From contig CP054178.1 of NCBI GenBank assembly GCA_015709595.1, positions 2,175,205-2,239,204 of the forward strand: DNA of 64,000 nt, given 5' to 3'. Below, in pieces: positions 17,007 through 26,931 of this stretch (positions are counted from its first letter, which is position 1; each line of letters opens with the position of its first letter). Origin of the DNA: Phycisphaeraceae bacterium (GTDB lineage Bacteria > Planctomycetota > Phycisphaerae > Phycisphaerales > SM1A02). Under the pieces are notes generated by a model, which searched no databases, was not told the origin of the DNA, and was given only the letters and a program-made list of their open reading frames with translations. Made by a program: the position numbers and the translations under genes.

Positions 17007-18173
17007 TCACCCCGCCCGACGCGCAAACGTGCTGCGCCCGATCATCACGTCCAGCGTCTGGCAGACCAGATCGACCTCACGCTCGCGCAGCGCGCTGTAG
17101 AACGGCAGCGCGATGGTGCGCGTGCTGGCGCTGACGGCGCAGGGAAAGTCCTCCGGCGAGAAGTCGAACATGCGACGATAAAACGGCAGCATGGGGATCG
17201 GCGGGAAGTAGTTGCTGGCTCCGACATCATGGCGCCGCAGGCCGGCGATGATCTCATTGCGATCGAGTTCGGTGAACTCGGTGGACAGGCGCACCACGTA
17301 GACGAACCAGTTCATCACCGTGCTTGGCTCGATGGTGGGCAGAATCAGGTCGCGGTGACCGGCCAGCCGGCGGGTGTAGGCGGCGGCGACGCGGCTGCGC
17401 TTCTCCATGATCTCGTCGAAACGCTCCATCTGGGCCACGCCCAGGGCCGCGTGAAGCTCCGACAGCCGGTAGTTGTACCCCACCCGCTCATGCACGAGCC
17501 ACGAGCCCAGCCCCGGCACGGCTTCGGGATTGTCAGGCCGCCCCTGGTTGCGCAGCGAGCGGCACAGGGACGCGAGGTTGTCGTCGTCGGTCACGATGAC
17601 CCCCGCCTCGCCCGCCGTCACCTGCTTGTTGGGGTAGAAACTGAACACGCCCACGCGCCCGAAGGAGCCGACGGGGCGTCCGTCGATGCGGCAGCCGAGC
17701 CCCTCGCAGCAGTCCTCCACGAGCGGAATCTCGTGACGGTTGGCCAGCGCCTCGATCTCGGGCATGTGAGCGGGGTTCCCGAACACCTCGACCGCGATGA
17801 TGGCCTTGGTGCGCTCGGTGATGCGGCGTTCGATGTCCTCGGGCTTGACGTTGAGCGTGCCGGGATCGCAGTCCACGAACACCGGCGTGGCCCCGACGTG
17901 CATGATGCAGTTGGCCGAGGCCACGAAACTGAAGGCCGGCGTGATGACCTCGTCGCCCGGCCCCACGCCCAGCGCCATGAGCGCCAGTTGCAGGCCCGAC
18001 GTGCCGGAGTTGACCGCCACGGCGTGGGCGCGATGGGCGCGCGAAGCGATGTGGTACTCGAACTCCGGAACGCGCGGGCCCAGACTCAGCCGTCCCGATC
18101 GAAGCGTGGCGGCGACGGCGTCGATCTCGTGGTCGGTGATGTCCGGGCGACTGAGCGGGATCGATTCCGACAC
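17007..18173 (-). CDS. DegT/DnrJ/EryC1/StrS family aminotransferase
   Basis: 388 residues, normal size for this PLP-dependent sugar aminotransferase family. N-terminal IPLSRPDITDHEIDAV, substrate/PLP loop VNSGTSGLQLAL, VEDCCEGLG, and the Schiff-base lysine in GVFSFYPNKQVTAGEAG (K183). These enzymes make 4-keto or 3-keto nucleotide sugars into amino sugars for surface glycans. GTG 18173 was chosen because GGAG sits about 7 nt upstream and the N-terminus then matches the family; the open frame runs to 18323. No sugar dehydratase gene is adjacent; the NeuD-like acetyltransferase at 50004 could act in the same kind of pathway but is far away. Confidence 0.92.
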   Translation of the reverse strand: MSESIPLSRPDITDHEIDAVAATLRSGRLSLGPRVPEFEYHIASRAHRAHAVAVNSGTSGLQLALMALGVGPGDEVITPAFSFVASANCIMHVGATPVFVDCDPGTLNVKPEDIERRITERTKAIIAVEVFGNPAHMPEIEALANRHEIPLVEDCCEGLGCRIDGRPVGSFGRVGVFSFYPNKQVTAGEAGVIVTDDDNLASLCRSLRNQGRPDNPEAVPGLGSWLVHERVGYNYRLSELHAALGVAQMERFDEIMEKRSRVAAAYTRRLAGHRDLILPTIEPSTVMNWFVYVVRLSTEFTELDRNEIIAGLRRHDVGASNYFPPIPMLPFYRRMFDFSPEDFPCAVSASTRTIALPFYSALREREVDLVCQTLDVMIGRSTFARRAG

Positions 18174-18217
18174 GATGGGCTCCGGGGTTGAAGTGCGTGG
18201 TGGCGCGGTGTGAGAGT

Positions 18218-19765
18218 TCAGCGCGAAGCGCCGCCCGTCCTGGCGTCGCCCGCGCCGCCGGAGGACCGGAACAACTCCGCCATCGCGTGTTCGATGCGCT
18301 TCGCGTGCCTCAGGTAGAGCCACGCCGCCTGAACCTTGTGCGAGGGGGAGACCCGGCCCTGTCCGGAGGCGATGGCGCCCAGGTCGCGCAGTTCAGACGC
18401 GGTGAGCGATTCGCTGTGCCGGGCGATGAGAATCAGCGCCAGCGAATCCGCGCGGCCCAGGCCGATGCGCCGCAGCTTCCTGGCTCCTTCCAGGGCCTCG
18501 GGACGGTTGGAGGCGAGCAGGCCCATCAGCAGGGCCTCCTGCTGGCGGCTGTCATCCTCCGCCTCGGCCAGCAGAGCCAGCGCCCGCGGAGCATCGAGCT
18601 CGACGAGCATGGCGATGGCGCGGATGGCGATGGCCTCGCGCTCCTCGCGGCGGTGATCGCTGCGGAACATGCGCCGAACCGCGTGCTCCAGCACGCCCAG
18701 CCGCTCGGCGACCGGCAGGCGCTCGACGGCGATCATCACGATTTCGCTGCTGCGCCAGTGGTCCAGATCGATCACCTCGCGCAGCGCGGCGGCGGCCTTC
18801 TCCGGCGTGGCCAGCGCCGCCCCGGCCGCGGCGACCCGGTCGTTGAGGATCTCGCCGTCGCGGAGCAGCGCGAAGGGGTCCGCCGGAATATCCATCTCGG
18901 CGGCGGCGGCGAAAAGCAGCAGCCCGAGTCGAGACCGCTCCGTCCCGGTGCGGGCGGCGGCCAGCCGCTTCCGCCAGGCCGATACGCCGCGCTCCGCGTC
19001 GGTGCGCAGCGAACTGGCGATGGCGACCTGCTCCAGGGCGGGGTCGAGCGCCGGGCGGGCGAGGATCGCGTCCAGCCACCACTGCATCCGATCAAGCCGG
19101 TAGCGTCCGATGTCGCTCACCAGCCAGAGTTCGTCCTTCAGCCGGGCCTTGTCGTCCAGCGTCTCCAGCCGCGACAGGAAGGGCTGAATCCATTCGCGCG
19201 AATCCGTCAGTTGCACCATGAGGCACGCGGCCACGGTCTTGACGGCCTCCGTGGTCGAGGCGAGCAGGGGGCGCACCTCATCCGGGCTGACCTGCTCACG
19301 CCGGCGCACCAGGTCAGCCAGGATGGCCAGCCGGGGCGTCTCCTGCAGGTCGTTCCAGCCGAGCATCAGTCGCAGGTCGGCGGGGGTGACCAGGTTCAAC
19401 CCGATGGCGAGGTTGACGGCGTAGAGACGATTGGCCTCGGAGTCGAGCTTGCTGATGAGCCACGGGTCGATGCGTCTCGCCTCGCTGAGTTCCGCCAGCC
19501 CGAGGATGCCATTGATGCGGATCACCGCGTCGTCATGCGAGGTGAGACGACTGAACAGCGGGGTGAGCGACGGGTCGCGCAAGGCGCGCAAGGCGCGGAG
19601 CAGATCGTGATGCGCCCCGCTGCGCTGCACGGTGACGGCGGAGCGAAGCTCCGAGATGGCGGATGCGGACGCGTCGGTCGCCTGCGCCCGGGCCGATGAC
19701 GCCACGGCGCCGAGGATCAGCGCGATGCACGGAAGCAGAAAGATGCCCTGGGCGCCCCGAGCCAT
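18218..19765 (-). CDS. Secreted HEAT-repeat-like protein
   Basis: 515 residues with a clear signal peptide (IFLLPCIALILGAVASSARA, AxA cleavage). The rest is helical and built of HEAT/armadillo-like units: DPSLTPLFSRLTSHDDAVIR, INGILGLAELSEARRIDPW, AACLMVQLTDSREWIQPFL, ALRALRALRD. It is likely a periplasmic scaffold; no catalytic residues are apparent. ATG 19765 gives the signal peptide; the frame extends to 19819. It lies between the DegT gene and dnaA, all on the minus strand, but there is no evidence for a joint function. Confidence 0.72.
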   Translation of the reverse strand: MARGAQGIFLLPCIALILGAVASSARAQATDASASAISELRSAVTVQRSGAHHDLLRALRALRDPSLTPLFSRLTSHDDAVIRINGILGLAELSEARRIDPWLISKLDSEANRLYAVNLAIGLNLVTPADLRLMLGWNDLQETPRLAILADLVRRREQVSPDEVRPLLASTTEAVKTVAACLMVQLTDSREWIQPFLSRLETLDDKARLKDELWLVSDIGRYRLDRMQWWLDAILARPALDPALEQVAIASSLRTDAERGVSAWRKRLAAARTGTERSRLGLLLFAAAAEMDIPADPFALLRDGEILNDRVAAAGAALATPEKAAAALREVIDLDHWRSSEIVMIAVERLPVAERLGVLEHAVRRMFRSDHRREEREAIAIRAIAMLVELDAPRALALLAEAEDDSRQQEALLMGLLASNRPEALEGARKLRRIGLGRADSLALILIARHSESLTASELRDLGAIASGQGRVSPSHKVQAAWLYLRHAKRIEHAMAELFRSSGGAGDARTGGASR

Positions 19766-19861
19766 TCGCGTGGAGTGTACGCCGACTTTCACGATGCGGC
19801 GCGGCGGGGCGCGCGCCACCCTGCGCGCGCCCCGCCCGGAGAGGAAGAAGCGGGTGAGTCC

Positions 19862-21286
19862 TCACTCCCGCGGAAGCCGCCGGATGTCATGACGCAGCCG
19901 GTCGGCCAGCTCCCGGAGCGGCACCGGTTCGCCTCCGTCCTCCAGGTCGATGCGCTCGTTGCGCTCGATCTGGTCGCCCACGCGGCGTCCGGCGGTGAGC
20001 ACGGTGGAATGATTCCGCCGTCCCAGGGCCCGTCCGATCTCGGGGAAGCTGAGCGTGGTCAGTTCGCGGGCGAGGTAGGAGATCAGCCCCCGGGCGATGA
20101 CCACGCGATGGTGGCGCGTCTTGCCCAGCAGGTCGCCCCGCTCGACGCAGAGCCGGGCGCAGACCGCGTCGATGATGGTGTTGACCCGCAGGGGCCTGCC
20201 TCCGGGTGCGTCGGCCTTGAAGAGCCGCTCGATCATCACGCAGCCGACCTCGCCCTGACCCTCGCCTTCGAGCCGGCAGAGCGCGTCCAGTTTCGAGAGC
20301 ACGCCCTCCATCTCGCGCACCGAGCCGACGCAGTGAGCCGCCACCTGCTCCGCGGCGGCGTCGTTGAGGCGCAGCCCGCGACGTTCCGCCAGCCGCCTGA
20401 CGAGGGCCAGTCGCGTGCCGCGGTCGGGGGGCTCGATCTGGCACACCATGCCTGCGAGGAAGCGGCTGATCAGCGCCCGGCTGACGGCCTTGAGATGGCG
20501 TGGATGCTCATCCGACGCCATCGCCAGGCGGGCTCCCGAGAGGTCGATGGCGTCAAGCGTGTGCAGAAACTCGTTCTGCGTCGCGGTCTTGTTGGACAGG
20601 AAGTGAACGTCATCCACGGCCAGCAGGTCGAGCCCGCGCACCTTGCGGCGGAACTGCTCCACCGAGTTGTTCTTCACCGCCACGATGTACTCATTGGTGA
20701 ACTGCTCGCAGGTGGTGTAGCGCACGGTGGCGCCGGGGAAGCGGTCGAGGTGACGCCGACACACCGCCTGCAGCAGGTGCGTCTTGCCCACGCCGCACTC
20801 CCCGTGGATGAACAGCGCGCCCAAGGTCCGCGGATCGGGCGCCTCGGCGAGTCGGGTGGCTGCGGTGAAGGCGAGTTCGTTGGTCGCGCCGACCACGAAG
20901 TCCTCGAAGCGGTGACGCAGCGGCAGGGAGAGATCGGGCCGTCGGGCGCCGGCCAAGTCGTTGCGGCGCGCCGGGCCGGGCGAGGGAACGGCGCTGGGCG
21001 CGGCCTGCCTGGCGGGCGTGTGCAGGCCGTTGCTCATGGCGTCGGGGGCTTCGTCCACGCGCACGTCCACCACGGCCTGCGCGCCCAGGGTCATTTCAGC
21101 GGCCTGCCGCAGATCCTCGGCGAAGTTGGCGCCGATCCAGTCCGCCACCCGCTGATTCTTCGCCGTCACCTCCAGCTTCTTGCCGTCGATCCGGAACCGG
21201 GTGGCGGGTCCGAACCACAGGTCATACTTTCGTTCACCAAGTCGTTTGGCCAGGTATTCCGACACCTGTTTCGCCGCCGCACTCAC
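19862..21286 (-). CDS. dnaA: Chromosomal replication initiator DnaA
   Basis: 474 residues. Domain I is VSAAAKQVSEYLAKRLGERK followed by a Pro-rich domain II. Domain III (AAA+) has Walker A GECGVGKTHLLQAVCRR and Walker B LDLLAVDDVHFL. Domain IV carries the DNA-binding signature GRALGRRNHSTVLTAGRRV; the family norm is GGRDHTTVLHA, so RNHSTVLTA is a mild variant. GTG 21286 is well supported: AAAGGAG lies 6 nt upstream, whereas longer starts have no RBS. dnaN, recF and gyrB are not adjacent, as in other planctomycetes. The 534-bp gap upstream holds DnaA boxes, which suggests an origin and/or autoregulation. Confidence 0.96.
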   Translation of the reverse strand: MSAAAKQVSEYLAKRLGERKYDLWFGPATRFRIDGKKLEVTAKNQRVADWIGANFAEDLRQAAEMTLGAQAVVDVRVDEAPDAMSNGLHTPARQAAPSAVPSPGPARRNDLAGARRPDLSLPLRHRFEDFVVGATNELAFTAATRLAEAPDPRTLGALFIHGECGVGKTHLLQAVCRRHLDRFPGATVRYTTCEQFTNEYIVAVKNNSVEQFRRKVRGLDLLAVDDVHFLSNKTATQNEFLHTLDAIDLSGARLAMASDEHPRHLKAVSRALISRFLAGMVCQIEPPDRGTRLALVRRLAERRGLRLNDAAAEQVAAHCVGSVREMEGVLSKLDALCRLEGEGQGEVGCVMIERLFKADAPGGRPLRVNTIIDAVCARLCVERGDLLGKTRHHRVVIARGLISYLARELTTLSFPEIGRALGRRNHSTVLTAGRRVGDQIERNERIDLEDGGEPVPLRELADRLRHDIRRLPRE

Positions 21287-21292
21287 AGGCAA

Positions 21293-21299
21293 CTCCTTT
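21293..21299 (-). promoter_or_regulatory. dnaA ribosome binding site
   Basis: AAAGGAG on the minus strand, 6 nt before GTG 21286. It fixes the dnaA start against longer in-frame candidates. Confidence 0.85.
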
Positions 21300-21491
21300 G
21301 CTCGTGGTTGAGGTCTGGTTCGCGTGGTCATGCGTTCTCTCGTGGCCCGCGGGCGCGGGGCAACAGTGCCCGCCCGAAGGCAGTTCGCCGGACCGTTGGG
21401 TTGGTGAGTTCGGAATCCGTCCGAGACGCCCGCCCGCGCCCCACGCGCGGTGCTCCGCGCGCCATCCGTCAGCCGACGTGTCGGGCGGGTA

Positions 21492-21500
21492 TCGTCCACA
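21492..21500 (+). promoter_or_regulatory. Weak DnaA box
   Basis: TCGTCCACA, one mismatch from the high-GC variant TTGTCCACA and two from TTATCCACA. Confidence 0.35.
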
Positions 21501-21746
21501 GGACGCATGCCCCGCCCATCGGCCCGTCGAGTCGAGCGCCCGTGCGTGATGCGCGGCGACGACCGTGGATGGTCACGTCAGGTTCGGTCGGGATCGCTCA
21601 TCCCTGAGCGACGAGGCAGAGAATAGTCGTCGGATCGTTTCGGACAAGGGGTGGCGGCGATGCTGGCGATCACCAACCGCGTTCAAGGCGACGGAAACCC
21701 CGCAGCCACGCGGGTTCGGATCGCGCACAGATTTTCTTGCGCCACG

Positions 21747-21755
21747 TTATGCACA
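21747..21755 (+). promoter_or_regulatory. DnaA box
   Basis: TTATGCACA, a perfect match to the consensus TTATNCACA, in the gap upstream of dnaA. Confidence 0.7.
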
Positions 21756-21769
21756 GCGCGCGCGTTCGA

Positions 21770-21778
21770 TGTGGACAA
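21770..21778 (-). promoter_or_regulatory. DnaA box (inverted)
   Basis: TTGTCCACA on the minus strand, the common variant in high-GC genomes. It faces the box at 21747 with a 14-bp spacer. Confidence 0.62.
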
Positions 21779-21820
21779 CATCTGAGAAGCGGCGCCGGCC
21801 CCGTGCGACTTGACACGCGA

Positions 21821-22789
21821 TCAAGAGGTCTCCATCGCGCGGATCAGCGCCTGACGACGCAGCACGCACGTGAAACCATGGCGCGCGTACAGCCGACGCG
21901 CCGGCTCGTTTCGCTCGTCCACCGCCAGCGACAGCGTGCGCTCCGATCGCGACGCGGTCTGACGCAGTCCGTGCCGCAGCAGCGCCGAACCAAGTCCGCG
22001 TCCTCGCGCCCACGGCGCCAGTCCAAGGTAGACCAGTTCGATCGATCCCTGGCGCGGCGTGGGGTTGAGCAGCAGCACGCCGGACGGTCGCCCGTCAACG
22101 CGCAGCAGCGTCCACAGCGATGGCTCGAAGCATCCCGTGGCCTGGTGCCCGGTCAGCACGTCGGAAGGATCGCGCAGTCCGCTCAGGCCCGGGCAGTCGA
22201 GCGTGCCTTCATACGACGCACCCAGCGCCTCCACGAAGTCCATCCGCGCGGCGCGTGAGAAGGGCTCCAGTGAGATCGATCCGCCGAGCGCCGGCTCGGG
22301 GTGCGACTTCGCGTCATGGCGCTCGTGGCGCCGCTCCATGTACGAGAGCATGGCGAGTGTTGAGAAACCCGCCTGCTCCAGAACGCGCCTTTCGGCCCGC
22401 TCGCGGGGCTCGATGAGCGCCTGCGCCAGTCGCGCGCCGGCTTCGCAGGCGTCCTGACAGGCGCGGTCCACGGCGCGCACCGTCGCCTCGGCCCGACCGT
22501 CCCGAACGCCCCGGCTGGCGAAGACCATCGCCGTGCGCCCGGGATTAGGTACGGCGATGGCGCATCCGAGAATCTCCCCCCGCCGGTCGGTCACCATCCA
22601 CCAGTGATCGAGCGTGATGCGGTTGTCCGACGCATAGGCCAGGAACCGTTCGCCCGCCACAGGATCGGGCCGCTCTCCCGCGGAGACCAGACGGGCGGCG
22701 GCCTCAGGACGCCACGACGGGGTCACCCGGACTGGGAACCCGGCTTCCGCTGTCGCCAGCCCCGCAATGGATGGGTGGAGAGTGGTCAT
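21821..22789 (-). CDS. GNAT family N-acetyltransferase
   Basis: 322 residues. The C-terminal half is a GNAT domain: IELVYLGLAPWARGRGLGSA holds the acetyl-CoA pyrophosphate loop (RGRGLG), followed by LAVDERNEPARRLYARHGF, the usual beta-alpha end of the fold. The N-terminal half (WMVTDRRGEILGCAIAVPNP) looks like a second, degenerate GNAT domain, so the protein may be a tandem GNAT of the MshD-like layout. The substrate is unknown. It lies across the candidate origin from dnaA and is divergent from the secreted protein at 22993. Confidence 0.8.
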   Translation of the reverse strand: MTTLHPSIAGLATAEAGFPVRVTPSWRPEAAARLVSAGERPDPVAGERFLAYASDNRITLDHWWMVTDRRGEILGCAIAVPNPGRTAMVFASRGVRDGRAEATVRAVDRACQDACEAGARLAQALIEPRERAERRVLEQAGFSTLAMLSYMERRHERHDAKSHPEPALGGSISLEPFSRAARMDFVEALGASYEGTLDCPGLSGLRDPSDVLTGHQATGCFEPSLWTLLRVDGRPSGVLLLNPTPRQGSIELVYLGLAPWARGRGLGSALLRHGLRQTASRSERTLSLAVDERNEPARRLYARHGFTCVLRRQALIRAMETS

Positions 22790-22992
22790 CGATGGAGCGG
22801 CGGGTCGGAGGCGACGGATCGCGGGGAATGCCCGCGCCCGTCGGGCCGGGTGGGTGGGAAGCCGGGACGGCGGGTTTCCTGCCCTTTCCCGTTGCCGGGG
22901 GGTTGGCGTTCCGCCTGACTTCCATTAGAATACCCCGCTTGCCCCCCTTTCGGCGGGCGGTCTGCTCCATTGTCTGTCCGAGGATTCTTCCG

Positions 22993-23619
22993 ATGGCACG
23001 ACTGACGTCCGTTTCCCTTCGTCGATCCGCCACTCTCGTCGCCGCGATGGCGGTGCTGGCGCTCACCGCGGGCGCGCTGGCCTATCCCAAGCCGGCCCGT
23101 GTGCCGATCCGCTGGGAACTGACCTTCCAGCCGGGGCCGCTCCGGCTGTACGTCGACCGCGCCGGGGGCGGGCAGGCCTACTGGTACTTCACCTACAAGG
23201 TCACCAACCTCACGGGGCAGGATCGGTTCTGGGCGCCGCGCGTGACGCTCTTCGCCGACACCGGCGAGATCACGGACGGCGGCGAGGGCGTGCCGCCCTC
23301 CGTCGAGATGTCACTCATCGAACTGCTGGGCAACCCCTTCCTGCAGCGTCAGAACCAGGTGATCGGCAAGATCTTCGTCGGGCACGACAACGCCATCGAG
23401 GGGTTGGTGGTCTGGCCAGCCCACAATCTCCAGGCCACGGAGTTGTCGGTCTTCGTCTCCGGCATCAGCGGTGAAACGGCGGAGGTCAACAATCCGGTCA
23501 CGGGTCAGCGCATCGTCCTGCAGAAGACCCTGCAGCGCAACTACGTGGTGCCCGGCGACCCCCTTTCACGCCGCAGCACCCCGGTGGAACTGGCCAGCGA
23601 GGACTGGGTGATGCGTTGA
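22993..23619 (+). CDS. Secreted conserved hypothetical protein
   Basis: 208 residues with a signal peptide ([18 protein letters not shown], cleavage before YPKP). The mature protein has beta-rich segments ([73 protein letters not shown]) that look like an immunoglobulin-like fold. It resembles proteins found across planctomycete genomes without known function. ATG 22993 gives the signal peptide. It lies 149 bp before rpmA on the same strand, in the place where rplU normally sits. Confidence 0.78.
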   Translation: MARLTSVSLRRSATLVAAMAVLALTAGALAYPKPARVPIRWELTFQPGPLRLYVDRAGGGQAYWYFTYKVTNLTGQDRFWAPRVTLFADTGEITDGGEGVPPSVEMSLIELLGNPFLQRQNQVIGKIFVGHDNAIEGLVVWPAHNLQATELSVFVSGISGETAEVNNPVTGQRIVLQKTLQRNYVVPGDPLSRRSTPVELASEDWVMR

Positions 23620-23768
23620 GCGATTCGCCGCAGTCGCCCGCTCGGGGTTGAATCCGCGGCGATCCCCGCCTAGTGTTCGTGCTCGCACCGGCGATTGTGC
23701 CGGTTCGCGTTCGGCTTGAGACGATCCCGGCGTCGTCGGGCGTCGGAAACTGATGGGAGCGTGTCGTC

Positions 23769-24056
23769 GTGGCACACAAAAAGGGACAGGGCTCGGTCAA
23801 GAACGGTCGCGACTCCAACCCGCAGTACCGCGGACTGAAGCTGTTCGGCGGGGAGCGGGCGCAGCCGGGCGCGATTATCGTGCGTCAGTGCGGAACGCGC
23901 TTCAAGCCGGGATACCTGGTCAAGATGGGCAGCGACAACACCCTCTACGCGACCGCGCCGGGCATTGTCCGCTTCCGCAGCCGCTTCGTGGACATCATCC
24001 CCGAGGATTCTTCGGTACCGGCGTACAAGGCCGCAGGCAGCGTGGCAGGCGGCTGA
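23769..24056 (+). CDS. rpmA: Large ribosomal subunit protein bL27
   Basis: 95 residues. The N-terminus [20 protein letters not shown] is the bL27 signature (family form AHKKGGGSTRNGRDS), without the cleaved leader found in Firmicutes. LGVKxFGG-like [18 protein letters not shown] and [20 protein letters not shown] follow. bL27 reaches into the peptidyl transferase centre. GTG start at 23769. It is followed by a strong hairpin terminator and then obg; rplU, normally immediately upstream, is absent. Confidence 0.96.
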   Translation: MAHKKGQGSVKNGRDSNPQYRGLKLFGGERAQPGAIIVRQCGTRFKPGYLVKMGSDNTLYATAPGIVRFRSRFVDIIPEDSSVPAYKAAGSVAGG

Positions 24057-24088
24057 AGGCGTCGGCTGTGCCTGATTCGATTGTCCCC

Positions 24089-24118
24089 GGGGCGCCGCGC
24101 GGCGCCCCGTTGTTATTG
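24089..24118 (+). terminator. Intrinsic terminator after rpmA
   Basis: Perfect stem GGGGCGCC / GGCGCCCC around GCGC (24089-24108), followed by GTTGTTATT. It separates rpmA from obg. Confidence 0.75.
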
Positions 24119-25357
<1,239 letters not shown>

Positions 25358-25392
25358 AGGAGGGTTCGGGGGGTTCGACCGGTTCGCAGCGT

Positions 25393-25638
25393 GTGCCACG
25401 GCTGTCTCAGCCGTGCGAGCGGGCAGTGACGTTCGATCGCGCCGATGCTTCGGTTCGAGCGTCCCCATCGCGACTCGATCACTCTGCCGGCCGCACGGCT
25501 CCCGCACGAACGCACGGCCGACACGGCCGTGGCACCCCTTCAGGGACGTAGAGACAAAGGGTGGGATGGCGCTTTGGGAATCCCACCGATACTCCGAGCC
25601 GTGGCGGGCACCGGTGGGGTTCGAGGACGTACCCCACC
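25393..25638. repeat. Cluster of dispersed-type inverted repeats (obg-pgsA gap)
   Basis: This 338-bp gap holds no gene. It has a 25-bp arm at 25393-25417 (GTGCCACGGCTG...GCCGTGCG) matched, with a few mismatches, by the inverted arm 25511-25535. Then come two hairpins of one type: GGTGGGAT (25560-25567) with ATCCCACC (25580-25587), and GGTGGGGT (25613-25620) with ACCCCACC (25631-25638). These look like repeated palindromic units rather than terminators; no U-tract follows them. Confidence 0.65.
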
Positions 25639-25695
25639 CTGCTCGCTGAACGAACAGGAGCGTGCGTTTCCCCCTATCCCGTGTACCATCCCGGC

Positions 25696-26400
25696 ATGTC
25701 TTCCGCCCCGCTCTCCCCGCCGCCTTCCCCCCTGCAGCGGCATCTGCCCAATGCGCTCACGGTCGCCCGGCTTGTGCTGGCGGGGGCCTTCTTCGCCTCG
25801 CTCAACGTCTGGCGCTATGACCACGCCAATCCGCTGCCCTTCTGGGGCAACGTGGGGCTGACGCTGTTCATCCTGGCCGCAGTGACCGATGCGCTGGACG
25901 GCTACCTGGCGCGGCGCTGGCAGGTGGTGTCGGTGTTCGGGCGCATCATGGACCCGGTGTGCGACAAGGTGCTGGTGCTGGGGGCGTTCGTGTACCTGGC
26001 CGGGCCTCGCTTTGTCATGCCCGAGAAGGTGGTGGGCGGCGAGCTCTTCGCCATGTCCAGCGGCGTCTACCCGTGGATGGCCGTGGTCGTCATCTTCCGC
26101 GAGCTGCTGGTCACGGGCGTGCGCAGCGTGGCCGAGGCGATGGGCGTGGACTTCTCCTCCAACTGGTGGGGCAAGGCCAAGATGATCCTGCAGACCATCG
26201 CCATTCCGGTGGCGATCTGCGTGGCGGTGAACTTCGACCCGGCGCTCAAGCAGAACACGTGGGCGGTGTGGCTGCGCGACATCCTGGTGTGGGGCACGGT
26301 GTTCGTGACCATCGGCTCGGGCGTGCCCTACGTGCTGGACTTCTGGAGAGTGATGAAGTCGCGCGGGCGGGGCGCGGGCAAATCGGGAGCGGGGGGTTGA
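25696..26400 (+). CDS. pgsA: CDP-diacylglycerol-glycerol-3-phosphate 3-phosphatidyltransferase
   Basis: 234 residues, integral membrane. The CDP-alcohol phosphotransferase signature D-x2-D-G-x2-A-R-x8-G-x3-D-x3-D is complete in TDALDGYLARRWQVVSV through FGRIMDPVCDKVL. It makes phosphatidylglycerophosphate from CDP-diacylglycerol. The N-terminal LPNALTVARLVLAGAFF is the usual first helix. The next gene encodes the phosphatase for the next step and starts 4 bp before this stop, so the two steps of phosphatidylglycerol synthesis are coupled. ATG 25696 follows a Pro-rich short N-terminus. Confidence 0.93.
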   Translation: MSSAPLSPPPSPLQRHLPNALTVARLVLAGAFFASLNVWRYDHANPLPFWGNVGLTLFILAAVTDALDGYLARRWQVVSVFGRIMDPVCDKVLVLGAFVYLAGPRFVMPEKVVGGELFAMSSGVYPWMAVVVIFRELLVTGVRSVAEAMGVDFSSNWWGKAKMILQTIAIPVAICVAVNFDPALKQNTWAVWLRDILVWGTVFVTIGSGVPYVLDFWRVMKSRGRGAGKSGAGG

Positions 26401-26894
26401 ACGGGCCGCGACTGGTGCTGACGATGGGCGGGCTGGGGTTGCTGCGCCCCGCGCCCGGAACGTGGGGCTCGCTGCCCCCCGTGGTGCTCGCGCTGGCGCT
26501 GACGCTGGTCGTCGATCCATCGCAGCGCTGGACGGTGGATGTCTGCATCGCGATGATGGGGCTGACGGGCGCGATCGGCTGCATCCGCTTCGGCGCGCTG
26601 GGCGAGGAACTGTTCGGCCGCAAGGATCCGCCCCAGGTGGTGGCGGATGAGACGGCGGGGCAGGCGATTCCGCTGCTGCTGCTGCCGTGGGGGTTGGGCG
26701 ATGGCTCGCTGGGCTGGAACGCCATGCTGGCGGGGATCGCGTTCGCATCGTTCCGCGTGTTCGACATCCTCAAGCCGCCGCCCGCAGGGGGGATTCAGCG
26801 GCTGCGGAGCGGCTGGGGCATCCTCGCGGATGACCTGATCGCGGGGGTGTACGCGATGGTGGTCACGCAGGCGGTGGTGCGGCTGGTGCTGTAG
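26397..26894 (+). CDS. pgpA: Phosphatidylglycerophosphatase A
   Basis: 165 residues, PgpA family: GGLGLLRPAPGTWGSLPPVV at the N-terminus, the metal-binding VVADETAGQAIPLLLLPW, and FRVFDILKPPPAGGIQRL near the C-terminus, all in the normal order. It dephosphorylates phosphatidylglycerophosphate to phosphatidylglycerol. TTG 26397 overlaps the pgsA stop (TTGA), consistent with translational coupling; GTG 26415 is an alternative. pgsA and pgpA adjacent and overlapping makes a two-step lipid operon. Confidence 0.9.
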   Translation: MNGPRLVLTMGGLGLLRPAPGTWGSLPPVVLALALTLVVDPSQRWTVDVCIAMMGLTGAIGCIRFGALGEELFGRKDPPQVVADETAGQAIPLLLLPWGLGDGSLGWNAMLAGIAFASFRVFDILKPPPAGGIQRLRSGWGILADDLIAGVYAMVVTQAVVRLVL

Positions 26895-26931
26895 GGAAAG
26901 CAGGAGCAGTCGGGTACCAAGAACATTGGTG

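Larger units (their letters stand above)
21287..21820. other. Candidate replication origin (non-coding gap upstream of dnaA)
   Basis: A 534-bp gap, the longest in the window, without a supported gene. It contains one perfect DnaA box (21747), one near-perfect inverted box (21770) and a weaker one (21492). Most genes left of it are on the minus strand, while more than half to the right are on the plus strand, as expected if replication forks leave from here. There is no obvious AT-rich unwinding element; the most AT-rich stretch is around 21728-21750, next to the two good boxes. Confidence 0.55.

Noticed and set aside
14344-21607. Long open frames on the plus strand opposite mlaE, DegT, the HEAT protein and dnaA (up to about 600 codons)
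   Set aside because: They are antisense to well-recognised genes, have low-complexity Arg/Gly/Ala/His-rich translations and arise from the high GC content.
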